From Apodemus sylvaticus (lineage: Eukaryota; Chordata; Mammalia; Rodentia; Muridae): a DNA stretch of 64,000 bases. Below the pieces are notes generated by a model. That model saw only the letters and a list, made by a program, of their open reading frames with translations. It made no database searches and had not been told where the DNA came from. The stretch lies in NCBI RefSeq assembly GCF_947179515.1, contig NC_067480.1:16325877-16389876 (forward strand), in the 5' to 3' direction. Positions 37,194 through 49,128 of the stretch are shown here, in pieces. Position 1 is the first letter of the stretch; each line of letters begins with the position of its first letter. A program made the translations under genes and the position numbers.

Positions 37194-37202
37194 ATTCTGT
37201 TC

Positions 37203-38315
37203 GGGGGAAAGTTTATGAACAGATCACCAACAGCATATGCTCTAAGATCAAGAATTGACAAATGGGACCTCATAAAATTACAAAGTTTCTGTAAGGCAAA
37301 GGACATCATCAAAAGGACAAATTGGCAACCAACAAATTGGGAAAAGATCTTCACCAACCCTACATCAGATAGAGGGCTAATATCCAATATATACAAAGAA
37401 CTCAAGAAGTTAGACCCCAGAAAACCAAATAACCCTATTAAAAAATGGGGTACAGAGTTAAACAAAGAATTCTCACCTGAAGAACTTTGGATGGCGGAGA
37501 AACATCTTAAAAAATGCTCAACTTCACTAGTCATCAGGGAAATGCAAATCAAAACAACCCTGAGATTTCACCTTACACCAGTCAGAATGGCTAAGATTAA
37601 AAATTCAGGAGACAGCAGGTGTTGCCAAGGATGTGGAGAAAGAAGAACACTCCTCTACTGCTGGTGGGGTTGCAAATTGGTACAACCACTCTGGAAATCA
37701 GTCTGGCGGTTCCTCCGAAAACTGGGCACCCACTTCTGGAAGATCCTGCTATACCACTCCTGGGCATATACCCAGAGAATTCCCTAGCATGTAATAAGGA
37801 TATATGCTCCACTATGTTCATAGCAGCCCTATCTATAATTGCCAGAAGCTGGAAAGAACCCAGGTATCCCTCAACAGAAGAATGGATGCAAAAAATATGG
37901 TATATATACACAATGGAGTACTATTCAATCATTAGAAACAATGAATTAATGAAATTCTTAGGCAAATGGATGGAGCTGGAGAACATCATACTAAGTGAGG
38001 TAATCCAGTCTCAAAAGATCAATCATGGCATGCACTCACTAATAAGTGGATATTAACCTAGAAAACTGGAATACCCAAAACATAATCCACACATCAAATG
38101 AGGTACAAGAAGAAAGGAGGAGTGGCCCCTTGTTCTGGAAAGACTCAGTGTAGTAGTACAGGGCAAAACCAGAACAGGCAAGTGGGAAGGGGTAGCTAGG
38201 AGAACAAGGGGAGGGAAGGGGGCTTATGGAACTTTCGGGGAGTGGGGGGCCCGAAAAGTGGAAATCATTTGAAATGTAAGTAAAAATATATCGAATAAAA
38301 AAAATGGGAAAAATC
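37203..38315 (+). mobile_element. 5'-truncated LINE-1
   Basis: It begins within the distal ORF2 (after the RT domain) and runs through the ORF2 stop (38,056) and G-rich 3' UTR to TCGAATAAAAAAAATGGGAAAAATC. One frameshift near 37,740-37,790 breaks ORF2. ATTCTGTTC at 37,194-37,202 and 38,316-38,324 is the likely target-site duplication. The 3' tail is rat-like. Confidence 0.9.
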
Positions 38316-38324
38316 ATTCTGTTC

Positions 38325-39375
38325 ATGAAATCAATGATTCATGTGTCTCTCCCTTCCAATTGCAGTGATTTAAGCTGTGTGCCACTAACATCTGGCAAAA
38401 TAATCAGGTTTTTTGGAGACAATACATCTTTGTTTATTACTTGTTTTAGGTAACAAAATATTAATGACAAAAGGGAATTTCTTCTCCAGATGGAGAATAT
38501 GCATTATAAGAAGATGCTGTATGTGTTCTGTCTCCTATAATCAGTGTTTTTAAAATAAATAGGCAATGAATATTTGAAGAACATTATGGAAATGCAAATT
38601 TAACCTACATTAAAGTTCCATTTCAATGTGTTCAGAAGAACTGTCCTCAAGATTATTAATGCTTATGAAAACATGGGGAAAGAAAAACCTTTACTCATTG
38701 CTTGTGGCAATATAAACGTTTGTGCTACCCAGGGCACTTCACTCAGATGTAAAGAGTAGTCACAACACTCCCAGGAAAAAGGCTATGGTGGCAGGGCCAT
38801 GTAGGAAATAAAGGGACAGAAGGAGCTGCATGAGAAGAAAACATAAAGGGGGTAGGAGAGAGGAGTGAGTAGGATCCTGTCAAGAGATAAAGTGTGATGG
38901 TATGTATAAAAGAATGAAAATATTAAAATTATGTTTATTAATATTTTTACATTATTTCTCTGTATTTTTGCACAAACTTCTAACTTGGATCCATAAAATA
39001 CTTTGTTATACATAAAAGTCATTTTTTGGAGTGGCCATTTTTGAACTGTGTCATCATATGTTATTTATTGAATATGGCTGTTGAATTCTATATTAAGAAT
39101 TAATTCAGCCATAGATACCTCACTTTCAGCAGTTAAAATACATACATAGTGTTTAAGTGCAAATGTTAAACATTTTTATTATCAAAGAATTGTGTTTTGC
39201 AAAGTACTACTGTTGAAGAATTTGCATTTTAAAACACACATTGCTTTTAGTCAGTTTAGCATAACTCACTTGCTATTCCATTACAAATGTGATAATTATA
39301 ATATGTAAAATGCATGATGTACATTTTCATATTGACTTGGAGATAAGAAAAGACAATTTTCCTTATGACCTACAG
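38325..39375 (+). other. Intronic sequence before the 39376 exon
   Basis: Unique-looking. A small L1-tail-like G-rich block lies at about 38,780-38,940. Confidence 0.55.
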
Positions 39376-39485
39376 GTGCACACAAGGTAAGACTTGAGAA
39401 AAGTCAGGAACCTGCAAGCATTGACAGGAGAATTAAAAATAAGGAAATCAAGCCAAATTTGAAGAGTGTTCTTCTTGCTATTTGG
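39376..39485 (+). CDS. Slco6 (member unresolved): OATP/SLCO6-like transporter, internal exon (cytoplasmic loop)
   Basis: A 110-bp exon lies between GACCTACAG and TGG|GTAAAG. Its first two bases complete a glycine codon and it ends on a codon boundary. It encodes 36 residues, rich in Lys, Arg and Glu (AHKVRLEKSQEPASIDRRIK...), ending LLAIW. This is the position of the long basic cytoplasmic loop between TM6 and TM7 in OATPs, which is poorly conserved except at its end, where a W-x-L-L-K-N-P motif begins TM7. Here that motif spans the junction with the next exon (LAIW|YLLRNP). The exon is too short to stand out as an ORF; phase match on both sides and the motif at the junction are the evidence. 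A GGTAAG within the exon could act as an internal donor. Confidence 0.85.
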
Positions 39486-40540
39486 GTAAAGTAAAATATT
39501 TCTGTTAACAAGCCAGTTAAAATGACCTGTGTAATATTCTTATAAAGTTAAGAATATGATAAGTTGTTTAATTTAAATTTGCATGAATGGTTTGGTGTCT
39601 CTTAAATAAATTACTAAATTATACATTTTCCATATAATGAAAAGAAATATCTCCCTTATTTGATATTACTAAAGAAAGGTATAGGGTTAGAGAATAATGA
39701 TGCACAATTAATTAATTTTGATTTATTTTTAATTGATTTGATACAATTTTGTGTTTATTCTCTCTGAAGGATTTAACAAAATTACATGAATCTGATGAAC
39801 TCTGCATCACCACATAGCCCACACCCCAAATAATATCATAATATTTAAAACAAAATCTTTTGTTTTTCTCTACAATAAACAGGCCTGTCATAGTAGTAAC
39901 AGGCATAGGAATGCATACATAGTTCCTTCCAATTTCCTAGTCATATTCTGAATATTTTTCTTTATTTGTAACATTCTTTCAGGCATACAGATTGCATGTT
40001 CGCAATTTTCACACACATACTCTTTTGCAATTAGTGAATATTACACTGTGACTAACACTTCTAAGCGTCTTGAAAATAACATCAATGGAATTTCTTAACT
40101 CACACTAGAATTTGCATTCTCACATTGCATATCTTCCCAGTTTTGAGTTATTTATTCTTTCTTAGAGATATTTGTTCTTTCATTTTTCATTTTTCTACTC
40201 AATCCATCCCATTCCTTTTTGGAAATATATTATTTTACAATTAAAATATACTATGGCACTTTTCCCTTTCCTCATTATTTCCATTTATACCAAACCCTTT
40301 CTCTTAACTGTACACAAAGAACTACAGGCAAATAGGAACACTGAGAGAGGGATAAATAACCTTTTCCCTACTCTTTACAAAGTATTAACTAAGCTATTTC
40401 TCATGCCCATAGTTCCTTTTTTGATACAGAACTTCTCAGGATATAAGGAGTGTGGTTATCATTTATCATTTACTTTAGAGTGAATCTCTGCATAAAAGAA
40501 AATATATACCATATTTACCTTTCTGGATCTTGGATACCTC
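39486..40540 (+). other. Intronic sequence after the 39376 exon
   Basis: Starts with GTAAAG. A/T-rich; no feature recognised. Confidence 0.6.
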
Positions 40541-42699
40541 ACTAAGAATGGTTTTCTACTTCCATCCAGTTGCTTGCAAATTCCATGATGCCATTATTTT
40601 TAAAAGCTGAGGAAGTTTGTGTAAATGTTCAGCATATCTCCTATCCATTCTTTCGTTGAGGAATATGGCATCTAGGAATCGGTAGAGACAGTGAAGAAAA
40701 GTCACCACCTTCTGCTATAGTGCTTGCGATGTGGATGAAGATTAGGTCTACTTTTGTTTTCGATATCCTGGGTTTTTTTGGTATTCAAGATGAATTTGAG
40801 AATTGCTCTTTCTATCTCTGTGAAGAACTGAACTGGAATTTTGTTTGGGATTGCTTTGAATCTGTAGATTGCTTTTGGTAAGATGGTCATTTTTACTCTG
40901 TTAATCCTGCTGACCCAAATATGGTCTTTACAGGTCCTATCTCCCCTGTGTTGGGTTTTTGGTAATGTCACCCCATTGGGTCCTGGGAACCTTTTGCTTC
41001 ACTGGCATCTAGCTCTTTCAAATGGATAGCCCCATTTCCAAAATCCCTACTGCTATGTACCTCCATCCAATTTCCTGACCCTCTGAACTTCTCTATCTCC
41101 TCTCACACATGATCTTGCCACCCTTTTAATGTCCCTCTCCTCTCTTCAACCCAGATCCCTCTTTACCTCTACTACTCATAATTATTTTATTCCTCCTTCT
41201 AAGTAGGGTTGAAGCATCCAAACTTTGGTCTTCCTTTTTCTTGATCTTCATATGGTCTGAGAGTTTTTTTGAGGGTATTTTGAGCTTTTGGGCTAGTATC
41301 CATTTATCAGTGAGTATATACTATGTGTGTTCTTTTGTGACTACCTCACTCAGGATGATATTTTCTAGTCCATTTGCCAATGAATTTCATGAAGTCATTG
41401 TTTGCAATAGATGCTTAGTACTCCGTTGTGTAAATGTACCATATTTTCTGTATCTATTCCTTTGTTGAGGGACATCTGGGTTGTTTCCATCTTCTGCTTA
41501 TTATACATAAGGCTGCTATAAACATAGCATAGAAGTGTTCTTGTTATTTGTTGGAGCATCTTTTGGGTATATTCCCAGTAGTGGTATAGCTGGGTCTTTA
41601 GGTACAACTTTTTCCAACTTTCCCAGGAACGACCAGTCTGTTTTTCAGAGTGTTTGTACCAGTTTGTACTGGAACCAGCAATTGAGGATGGATCCTCTGT
41701 CTCTACATCCTTGCCAGCATTTGCTGTCATCTGAGTTTTTGATCTTAGCCATTCTGACTGGTGTGAGGTGGAATCTAAGGGTCATTTGATTTGCATTTCC
41801 CTGATGACTAAGGATGTTGAACATTTATTTAGGTGCTTCTCAGCTATTCAATATTCCTCAGTGGAGAATTCTTTGTTTAGCTTTGTAACCCATTTATAAT
41901 AGTTTTGGTTATTTGTTTCTCTGGAGTCTAACTTCTTGAGTTCTTTGTACATATTGGATATCCATCCTCTATCTGATACAGGGTTGGAGAAGATCTTTTC
42001 CCAATCTGTGGGTTGCCATTTTGTCTTATTGACAGTATCCTTTGTCATACAGAAGCTTTTCAATTTTATGAAGTCCCATTTATCAATATGTGATCTTAGA
42101 GCATGAGCCATTGGTGTTTTATTCAATGTGTCAATGTGTTCGAGGCTCTTTCCCACTTTGCCTTCTATTAGATTCAATGAATCTGGTTTTATGTGGAGGT
42201 CTTTGATCCTCTTGGACTTGAACTTTGTACAAGAAGATAAGAAAGGATCAATTTGCATTTTTCTACATGTACACTGTCAGTTGAATCAGCACCAGTTGTT
42301 GAATATGCTTTTATCCACTGGGTGGTTTTGCTTTCTTTGTCAAAGATCAAGTGACCATAGGTGTGTGCGTTTATTTCTAGGTCTTCAATTATATTCAATT
42401 GATCTACCTGTCTGTCTGTCTCTGTACTACCAATACCATAGTTTTTTTTTTTTTTTAATAATTTTTGCTCTGTAGTACAGCTTGAGGTCAGGGATGGTGA
42501 TTCCCCCAGATGTTCTCTTATTGTTGAGAATCATTTTCAATATCCTGGGTTTTTTGGTATTCAAGATGAATTTGAGAATTGCTCTTTCTATCTCTGTGAA
42601 GAACTGAGCTGGAATTTTGTTTGGGATTGCTTTGAATCTGTAGATTGCTTTTGGTAAGATGGTCATTTTTACTCTGTTAATCCCACTGACCCATAAACA
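40541..42699 (-). repeat. Rearranged LINE-1, antisense
   Basis: An L1 3' UTR and ORF2 end are read backward. An ORF2 piece (40,761-40,917) lies out of order inside the 3' UTR part and is nearly identical to 42,539-42,693 in the proper place. ORF2 is broken throughout. Confidence 0.8.
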
Positions 42700-42733
42700 T
42701 TTCTTTTTTCAGCGACATTAGGTTCTTGTCTTT

Positions 42734-43002
42734 GGTCCTATGAAGGCTCAATAGATACCCAAATGTAGGGTCATCAACGGTGTTGAGGTGGGAGTGGGGT
42801 GGGTGGAGGAACAACCTTATAGAATGGTGTTGAGGTGGGAGTGGGGTGGGTGGAAGAACACCCTCATAGAAGTAGGGGGAGGGAAGATGGGATAGGGGCT
42901 ATCCAGGAGATGGAGAAACTGGCGCAGGTGATAGCATTTGAAATGTAAGTAAAGAATATATTCAATAAAAAGAATGAAAGAAAACTGTCCCACCAAATAA
43001 GT
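42734..43002 (+). repeat. Short LINE-1 3' UTR insertion within the antisense L1
   Basis: GGTCCTATGAAGGCTCAATAGA begins a typical L1 3' UTR, ending GAAATGTAAGTAAAGAATAT and an AATAAAAAG tail. GTTCTTGTCTT flanks it (42,722-42,732 and 43,002-43,012). It contains two tandem 47-bp units at 42,779-42,825 and 42,826-42,872. Confidence 0.8.
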
Positions 43003-43012
43003 TCTTGTCTTA

Positions 43013-44400
43013 GAGATCTTTCACCAACTTAGATAGAGTCACACAAAGATATTTTATATTATTTGTGGCTATTGTGAGGGGTGTCATTTCACTAAATTCT
43101 TTTGCAGTCCGTGTATCCTTTGAGTAGAGGAAGGCTACTGAATTGTTTGAGTTAATTTTGTATCTAGCCGCTTTGCTGAAATTGTTTATCAATTGTAGGA
43201 ATACTCTGAGGGATTTTTTGGGGATCACATAAATACACTATCATATCATCCACAAATAGTGATATCTTGAATTCTTCCTTTCCAATTTGTATTCCTTTGA
43301 CCTCTGATTGTTGTCTAATTGCTCTGGCTAGAACTTGTAGTACTGTGTTGAATAGATAGGGAGTGAGTGGGCAGCCGTATTTAGTCCTGATTTTTGTGGG
43401 ATGATTTTAAGTTTCTTCCCATTAATTTTGGTGTTAGCTATTGGTTTGCTGTATTGTTTTTATTATGTTTAGGTATGGGGGCATAAATTGCTGATATTTC
43501 CAAGTCTTTTAGCATGAAGTGGTGTTGTATTTTGTTAAAGGATTTTCTACATCTAATGTGATGATCATCTGTTTTTTTTTCCTTTGAGTTTGTTTGAATA
43601 GTGAATTACATTGATAGAATTCCACATATTAAATCAACTCTGCATCCCTGAGATGAAACCTACTTGATCATGCTAACAACTATTTTGATGTGTTCTTGGA
43701 TTCAGTTTGCAAGACATTTTATTGAATATTTTTGCATCAGTATTTATAAGGGAAATTTGTGTGAAGTTCTCTTTCTTTGTTGGGTCTTTGTTTGGCTTAG
43801 GTATCAGTATAACTGTGGCTTCACAGAACAAATTAGATAGTGTTTCCTTTTGTTTCTATTTAGTGGAATAGTTTGAAAAGTATTGGTATTAGGTCATCTT
43901 TGAAGGTCTGATAGAATTTTGCACTAAAACCATCTGGTCCTGGGCTTTTTGAGTTGTGAAACTGCTTCTACTTCGTTAAGATATGGGACTGTGTCGACTT
44001 TTTATCTGATCCTGATTCAACTTTGATACCTGTTATCTGTCTAGAAAATCATCCATTTCACCTCCAGTGTAGTTGAATATAGGCCTTTGTCGTAGGATTT
44101 AATGATTTTTTTTTTTTTAGATTTCTTCAGTTTCTGTTTTTATGGCTCTTTTTTCATTTCCATATTTGCTAATTTTGATAGTGTTTCTGTGTCTTCTCAT
44201 TTGTCTGGCTAAGGGTTTGTCTATCTTACTGGTTTTCTCAAAGAACCAGCTTCTGGTTTTGTTTTCTCTTTGTATATTTCTTTTTGTTCTTACTTGTTGA
44301 TTTCAGCCCTGAGTTTGACAATTTTCTGAAGTCTACTCCTCTTGGGTGTATTTGCTTCTTTTTGTTCTAGAGCTCCTGATTTTTGAATAACACCTTTTCT
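43013..44400 (-). repeat. LINE-1 ORF2 RT region, antisense (continuation)
   Basis: It reads backward as ORF2 from the region upstream of 42,690 (compare 20,540-21,900). Many stops and indels. Confidence 0.85.
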
Positions 44401-44499
44401 ATTTTTTCATAATAACTGGACCAATACTCCCATCTACCCTGTCTCCACCCACAGTATTTTGGAATGGAGTTGGAGTTTGGCTATTATGGTTCTTATTTT

Positions 44500-46180
44500 T
44501 TTCTCCTCTGTTCTTCATCCTTTTTTAAAAAACACTTTTAACCTGCTAACAATAGATAGGAGAGAAAATAGAATAGAAGGGAAAGGGGGGCTGCATTATT
44601 GTTAATCTACTTCCTGCTGATTAGGGGTTTGTGTTATCTGTGGCAAGTTTAATCTTTACTCTCAGGATACCTAATTTCTTATTAGTTCATCTTAGCACAT
44701 GACTGCTTTCAAATAGCAACCAACCGAAAAATAATAAGCCCCCCAAACTATCCCAACTCTTAGGCCCTAGCATTTATATGTCATCAGAAGAGTCCCCAGA
44801 ATTCCCAATGTCACAAAATTACAGAATTTATAGCTGGCAAAAAATATGCCCTTGCCACAGCATGAGGCAAATCATAAATCCAATCACCGTGTACAATCTG
44901 AAGCAAACCTGTATCCTTGACTTTGCATTAGAAAATTAACCTTCATGTATTTCTGAGGTTTTAAAGACACCATCACATCTCACTACATCTCCCCCTTTCT
45001 GTTTTAAGACATTAATTGTGCTATGTATGGTGGGAAATTGTGAAAATATAAATCCATTTGCATTGCAACACAAAATGTTCACAGGCTTCCATTCTGATGT
45101 TAACACATTCTTAAGTATTGGCTGATTTAATTCAAAGATTCTTTTCTATAATCCGGTGAATATCAGCTGCTCTTTTGTGAAACAACTCATAATTTTTTGC
45201 TGTAGGAGCATTGATCCAGGCCCTGAAAGCAAATTTGTAACAAAAAGAAATTGTCTTGGATATCTCTCTTGAACCTACAATCATTGGGCCAGTGGCAACA
45301 CTTGTCACATGACCTGCACATCCCTGAAAACCTAGACCTTATTTGTTCATATTTACAAAATCCATTGCTGCTAGAAATGGCTTGTCATTTTCTTTTGTGC
45401 AAAGTACCATATTTCTCATAGTTAATTCACATTGCATTTTGATATCTGAGACCTTTAGTGAATTCTCCACCATCTCTTTTGAAATGGCCTTATTTCCTGC
45501 AGCTGACAGACACATCATGCATTTTTATATCGGAGACCTCTATCTATAGCTAAACCTATCATATTAGCATGGTACGTGTTAGAACCAATATCAGTTGTAT
45601 TCCTTATCCCCTGGTCCTTGAGTGCTGCTCATATCATTAACGGCCTAAAAACGTTTTTTACATTTGGTATCTGCATTTTTATATGCCACTTTTCTATAAC
45701 ACCTGTCTTTCAGCAGGGTGTGATATGAATTTATTCACAGTTCAAACTTATATTTGTAAAAAAAAAATCAGTGAAGGGCTCCTCAACTTAGTTTCAATCT
45801 CTTAAATCAGCTAAAAGATATTATTCTATGGCAGCAGTATCAAATTAAATTTGTTCTTGTAAATCGGAGTATTACCCTTTATCAGCAACTGATTTTTGAC
45901 AATATTATTCCTGCTGATCTGTTTTACTGTTAACCATTGAAATCACAGACTGTCATCTAGTACAATTGTCACCAATCTGTTCTTGTTTTGAGTAGGCCAG
46001 TTATTTAGAATTTGAGTTAGATCAGGCAAGTGCATCCCATATGAAATTGTGACTTCTTTAAATCACCTTAGATCTATCATATAGGACACCATCCTATCTT
46101 GTCATAAACTTAGTCCACCCTGTTGGAGGCATATGACATGCAAATACTGGGAAAGCTTTTGATGGTGATCTCCTAACACA
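44500..46180 (-). other. Probable class II ERV remnant, antisense
   Basis: On the - strand a purine-rich AAACAGAAAGGGGGAGATG tract (near 44,990-45,008) looks like a polypurine tract followed by an LTR-like block to about 44,530. Sequence from 45,010 to 46,180 would then be env or non-coding 3' part. No domain is readable, so the identity is tentative. Confidence 0.4.
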
Positions 46181-46204
46181 GAGTCAGTTGATCCATTATC
46201 TGAT

Positions 46205-46375
46205 GGTTCAGTGGGTTTGAAATAAATGGGTGAGCACCCTCATAGAAGCAGGGGGATGGAGGATGGGATAGGGGGTTTCCAGAGGGAAAACCAGGAAAGA
46301 GGATAACATTTGAAATGTAAATAAATAAAATATCCACTAATAAAAAAATATTTAGGAAAAAAAATAAAGAACAGA
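46205..46375 (+). repeat. Short LINE-1 3' tail
   Basis: AGCACCCTCATAGAAGCAGG, G-rich text, then ATAACATTTGAAATGTAA and an A-rich tail. Confidence 0.8.
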
Positions 46376-46673
46376 AGTACTGAAAGAAAACGAAATGAGT
46401 TCTTTCTTTAAAAACAGGCTGTTTCATCAACTTGTCCTACCTCCTTTTCAGCATTTCTTTGACCTGACTGCACTGTGGTGCAGCTTCTTTCTTTACTCCT
46501 GCAAGAAACTTCGTTTCTCTTGCTCACCCACCAGGGCTGAGTACTTATTCCCCCTTTTCTTTCTCTCCTCATGTCCAAAGCACTTCTACTTCCACTTCCA
46601 CCTGCAAGTCTCCCAGTTGCAGAGCCAACTCTGTAACACTTTTAGAAAAGGGAAGCAGAGCGAACTCTTGTGT
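46376..46673. other. Unclassified stretch flanking the provirus
   Basis: C/T-rich sequence with an 85-93 codon ORF that resembles nothing I know. It may be another old LTR. Confidence 0.4.
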
Positions 46674-47183
46674 TGAAAGACCCCGCAGGGTATCTTTCCG
46701 CTGGGGAGACCCCGCTCAAGGAACAATGAGACCACGGGTACGGATGCAATCAGCAAGAGGTTTATTCAGATACACAGGTACCCGGGGCGACAAAGTCTCT
46801 CGGGGGACTTGCGTGCCCCCTAGACTCAGGTCTAGGGTTTATATAGGGTAGGGGAGCAGAAAGCGCGTGTACAGAAGCGAGATGCATGGTTACAGGGTTC
46901 TCATTGGCTGATTCAAATGAGGCCAGGGTGAAACATTCTCTGGGACTCTGGAAAACAGATAAGTGCTGACTTTAGCCCCAGAAAGCAGACAAGTGCTGAC
47001 TTAGTCCCAGACGGTATCTTTTTCTGGTACTTCCCTTTCCTGCCCCTGGCCAGATGTCCAACCGCAGATACCCTGCTTGACAAAACGGCAGCTGGCTGGC
47101 TTTAACTGAACTCTTCTATCGTGTCTTAAGCCTTGCACAAAATGGCATTACTCTGGCTAAAGCTGTGGGGCTGGGGTCTTTCA
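46674..47183 (-). repeat. 3' LTR (complete)
   Basis: A 510-bp LTR with inverted TGAAAGACCCC / GGGGTCTTTCA ends, the gammaretroviral type. On the - strand it has a TATATAAA box (near 46,840-46,848) and an AATAAA signal (46,761-46,766). The flank on the low side gives no matching duplication, because the other end of the provirus is lost. Confidence 0.95.
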
Positions 47184-47197
47184 TTCCCCCATTTTCT
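47184..47197 (-). other. Polypurine tract
   Basis: On the - strand AGAAAATGGGGGAA directly abuts the LTR start, the plus-strand primer position for retroviral reverse transcription. Confidence 0.9.
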
Positions 47198-47231
47198 TAT
47201 GTCTCCGAATGGAATCTTTCATTCGGCAGTC

Positions 47232-48300
47232 TCACCCCTGGTATTCAGGATCTTGTTGTTTTAGCTGATGATATTGTTGGGTAAGGACTAAAGCTTGGAT
47301 CACTGAGAGCCTGTCTTTCATGAACTGAACTAGGCGATTGAGGATACAGGGCCCAAAGAGCAGGATCAGAAGTATGATTACCAGAGGTCTCATGAGAGAG
47401 GAAATTAGCGTGGTGAACCATGGCGACTTGTTAAACCAACCTTCAAACCATCTCTGTTGGGACTCAAATAGTTGTTGTCTATGTTTGAGTCTTTCTCTTA
47501 GTTTGGCCATGTTATCTCACACTAGCCCAGTGTGGTCTGCATAGAAGCAGCACTCTTCTCTGAGGGCTGCACACAGTCCTCCTTCCTGCAAGAAGAGTAT
47601 GTCCAGCCCCCTTCTGTTTTGCAACACTACTTCAGAGAGAGATGTCAGGGACTTTTCTAGGGCACTGACTGACTCTTTTAAGACCTGTATGTCTGTATGT
47701 ATTGCCTGTTGTAGTTGTCTAAACTGGTTAGTTTCTATCAGGGCGGAAGTTCTAGTCCCTATATCAGTGGCTATTTCTCTCACCGTGATGTCCCCAAGCA
47801 GGAGTGTCAGGGTCAAGGACACTGGTTCTCTGCGGTTTCTGACCAGGCCTTCGTAATGGTCATATACGTACCCGGGCTCGTGGTAGGTAACTTTGGGCCA
47901 CAATTCTACCAAGACACAGAAATCAGAGGCACTGTTTAACACTGAAGTCGAAATGTATGGTGTCAGCCCGGTGTTGCATGCCCAATAAGTCCCATAGGGA
48001 GCAACGAGATAAGCAGCGGTAGAAGTCCTTTGAGTCGTATTACAGAGGGCCTGATAGGGGGAAGGTACAGCTCCAACACAAAGCCCCCTTCCTGACACTT
48101 CAGACAGGGTTAATTTGTGTTGGGGGGTATTGGAACAATTGGCGGGTGTAGAAGCATGGTTAGTATATGTTCCCGGCACCGCCACCCCTTCATAGTAAGG
48201 GGGCCTTGAAACCAAGTACAGCCAACATTCCTGGGTTTTGTCAGGATCTGAGAAATTGAGGGTTAAATACGCTCCTTGTATCAGGTTTAACAGTCTCCGG
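47232..48300 (-). pseudogene. Gammaretroviral env: SU C-terminus and TM subunit, one in-frame stop
   Basis: The - strand frame from 48,215 runs through the SU C-terminal region, an R-N-R-R furin-type site, a hydrophobic fusion-peptide-like stretch, heptad-repeat sequence, the L-Q-N-R-R-G-L-D segment and a C-x6-C-C motif. A TGA at 47,517-47,519 interrupts it. The same frame continues to 47,232 with a membrane-proximal segment, a strong transmembrane helix and a cytoplasmic tail. Env normally mediates entry; here the stop precedes the membrane anchor and SU has frame breaks upstream, so an intact protein is not encoded. Confidence 0.92.
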
Positions 48301-49128
48301 TGGTCGGATCTGGGAGAGCAGGAGAGGAAGGAGCAGATATTCTGGGAGCGGAAGGGGAAGTTGTAGGGGCCCTAGGTCGAGGCTTAGCAGGGGGTCCCTG
48401 CTCAGGGAGGACTCGATTGGGTCTAATTGGCACTCTAGGCGGTTTTTCTATGGTTAGCCTAATCTTAAGGAGTATCCCTGGGTCTGTTCCAGAGGCATAT
48501 ATCCTCAAACCCCAACTGTTTTCTTTAAGCCAGTTTCTATTTTCTTTTCTTTTCTGGGTAAACTTGATAGATATTGGGTTGTAATAGTTTTCTTTACAGG
48601 CCCCTTTCGGACTGTTCTTAAATGTACAGCCATTTTCAGGGTATTTGGAGCTATCTCTCTCTCCCTGATTTGGCCCCTCACTACTACTATTCTTATTTAT
48701 TGTAATTAAATCCCAGGAGGAAGTGGGGTGCCAATAGGTGTCTCCTGTAGTTTCACATCTCTAAGCAGCACAATAGAAGTCTGACGCGCATCCGCATTTA
48801 TGGCGGAGGCTTCGGGTCTGTCCTTGGGCCGGGCATGCATAGAGGGTAGCCGCCCTTAGGTTAGCACGGTAGAATTGCCCTGAGCACCCATAGGTGCTTC
48901 TAACCCCGCTGGGAACACACTGGCTCTCAAGGGGGGGTTTAGCCAGGTCAGTGTGATTTGGGATATCCCACAAGAGGGACCCGGCTGCCAAATTACAGAT
49001 GTCAGGGGTGAGGTCTGGCCACCATGTCCAGGCGGAGTGGGTCTCAGTGGTGGTCTAGACAGGGTCCCCTTTTTCATTGAGCACAGCCCAAGTCTGTCGA
49101 ACTGGTATGTGGGGGCTAAAATTATCAT
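48287..49128 (-). pseudogene. Gammaretroviral env SU N-terminal region, frameshifted
   Basis: Pieces in different frames: 49,128-48,856 (start overlapping the end of pol, as usual in gammaretroviruses), 48,991-48,761, and 48,508-48,287, a proline-rich hinge-like stretch. At least two frame changes and one stop separate them; the receptor-binding part is not intact. Confidence 0.85.

Noticed and set aside
44981..45700. Possible host exon near 45,343-45,549
   Set aside because: No good splice pair, no family match, and the surroundings look like ERV.
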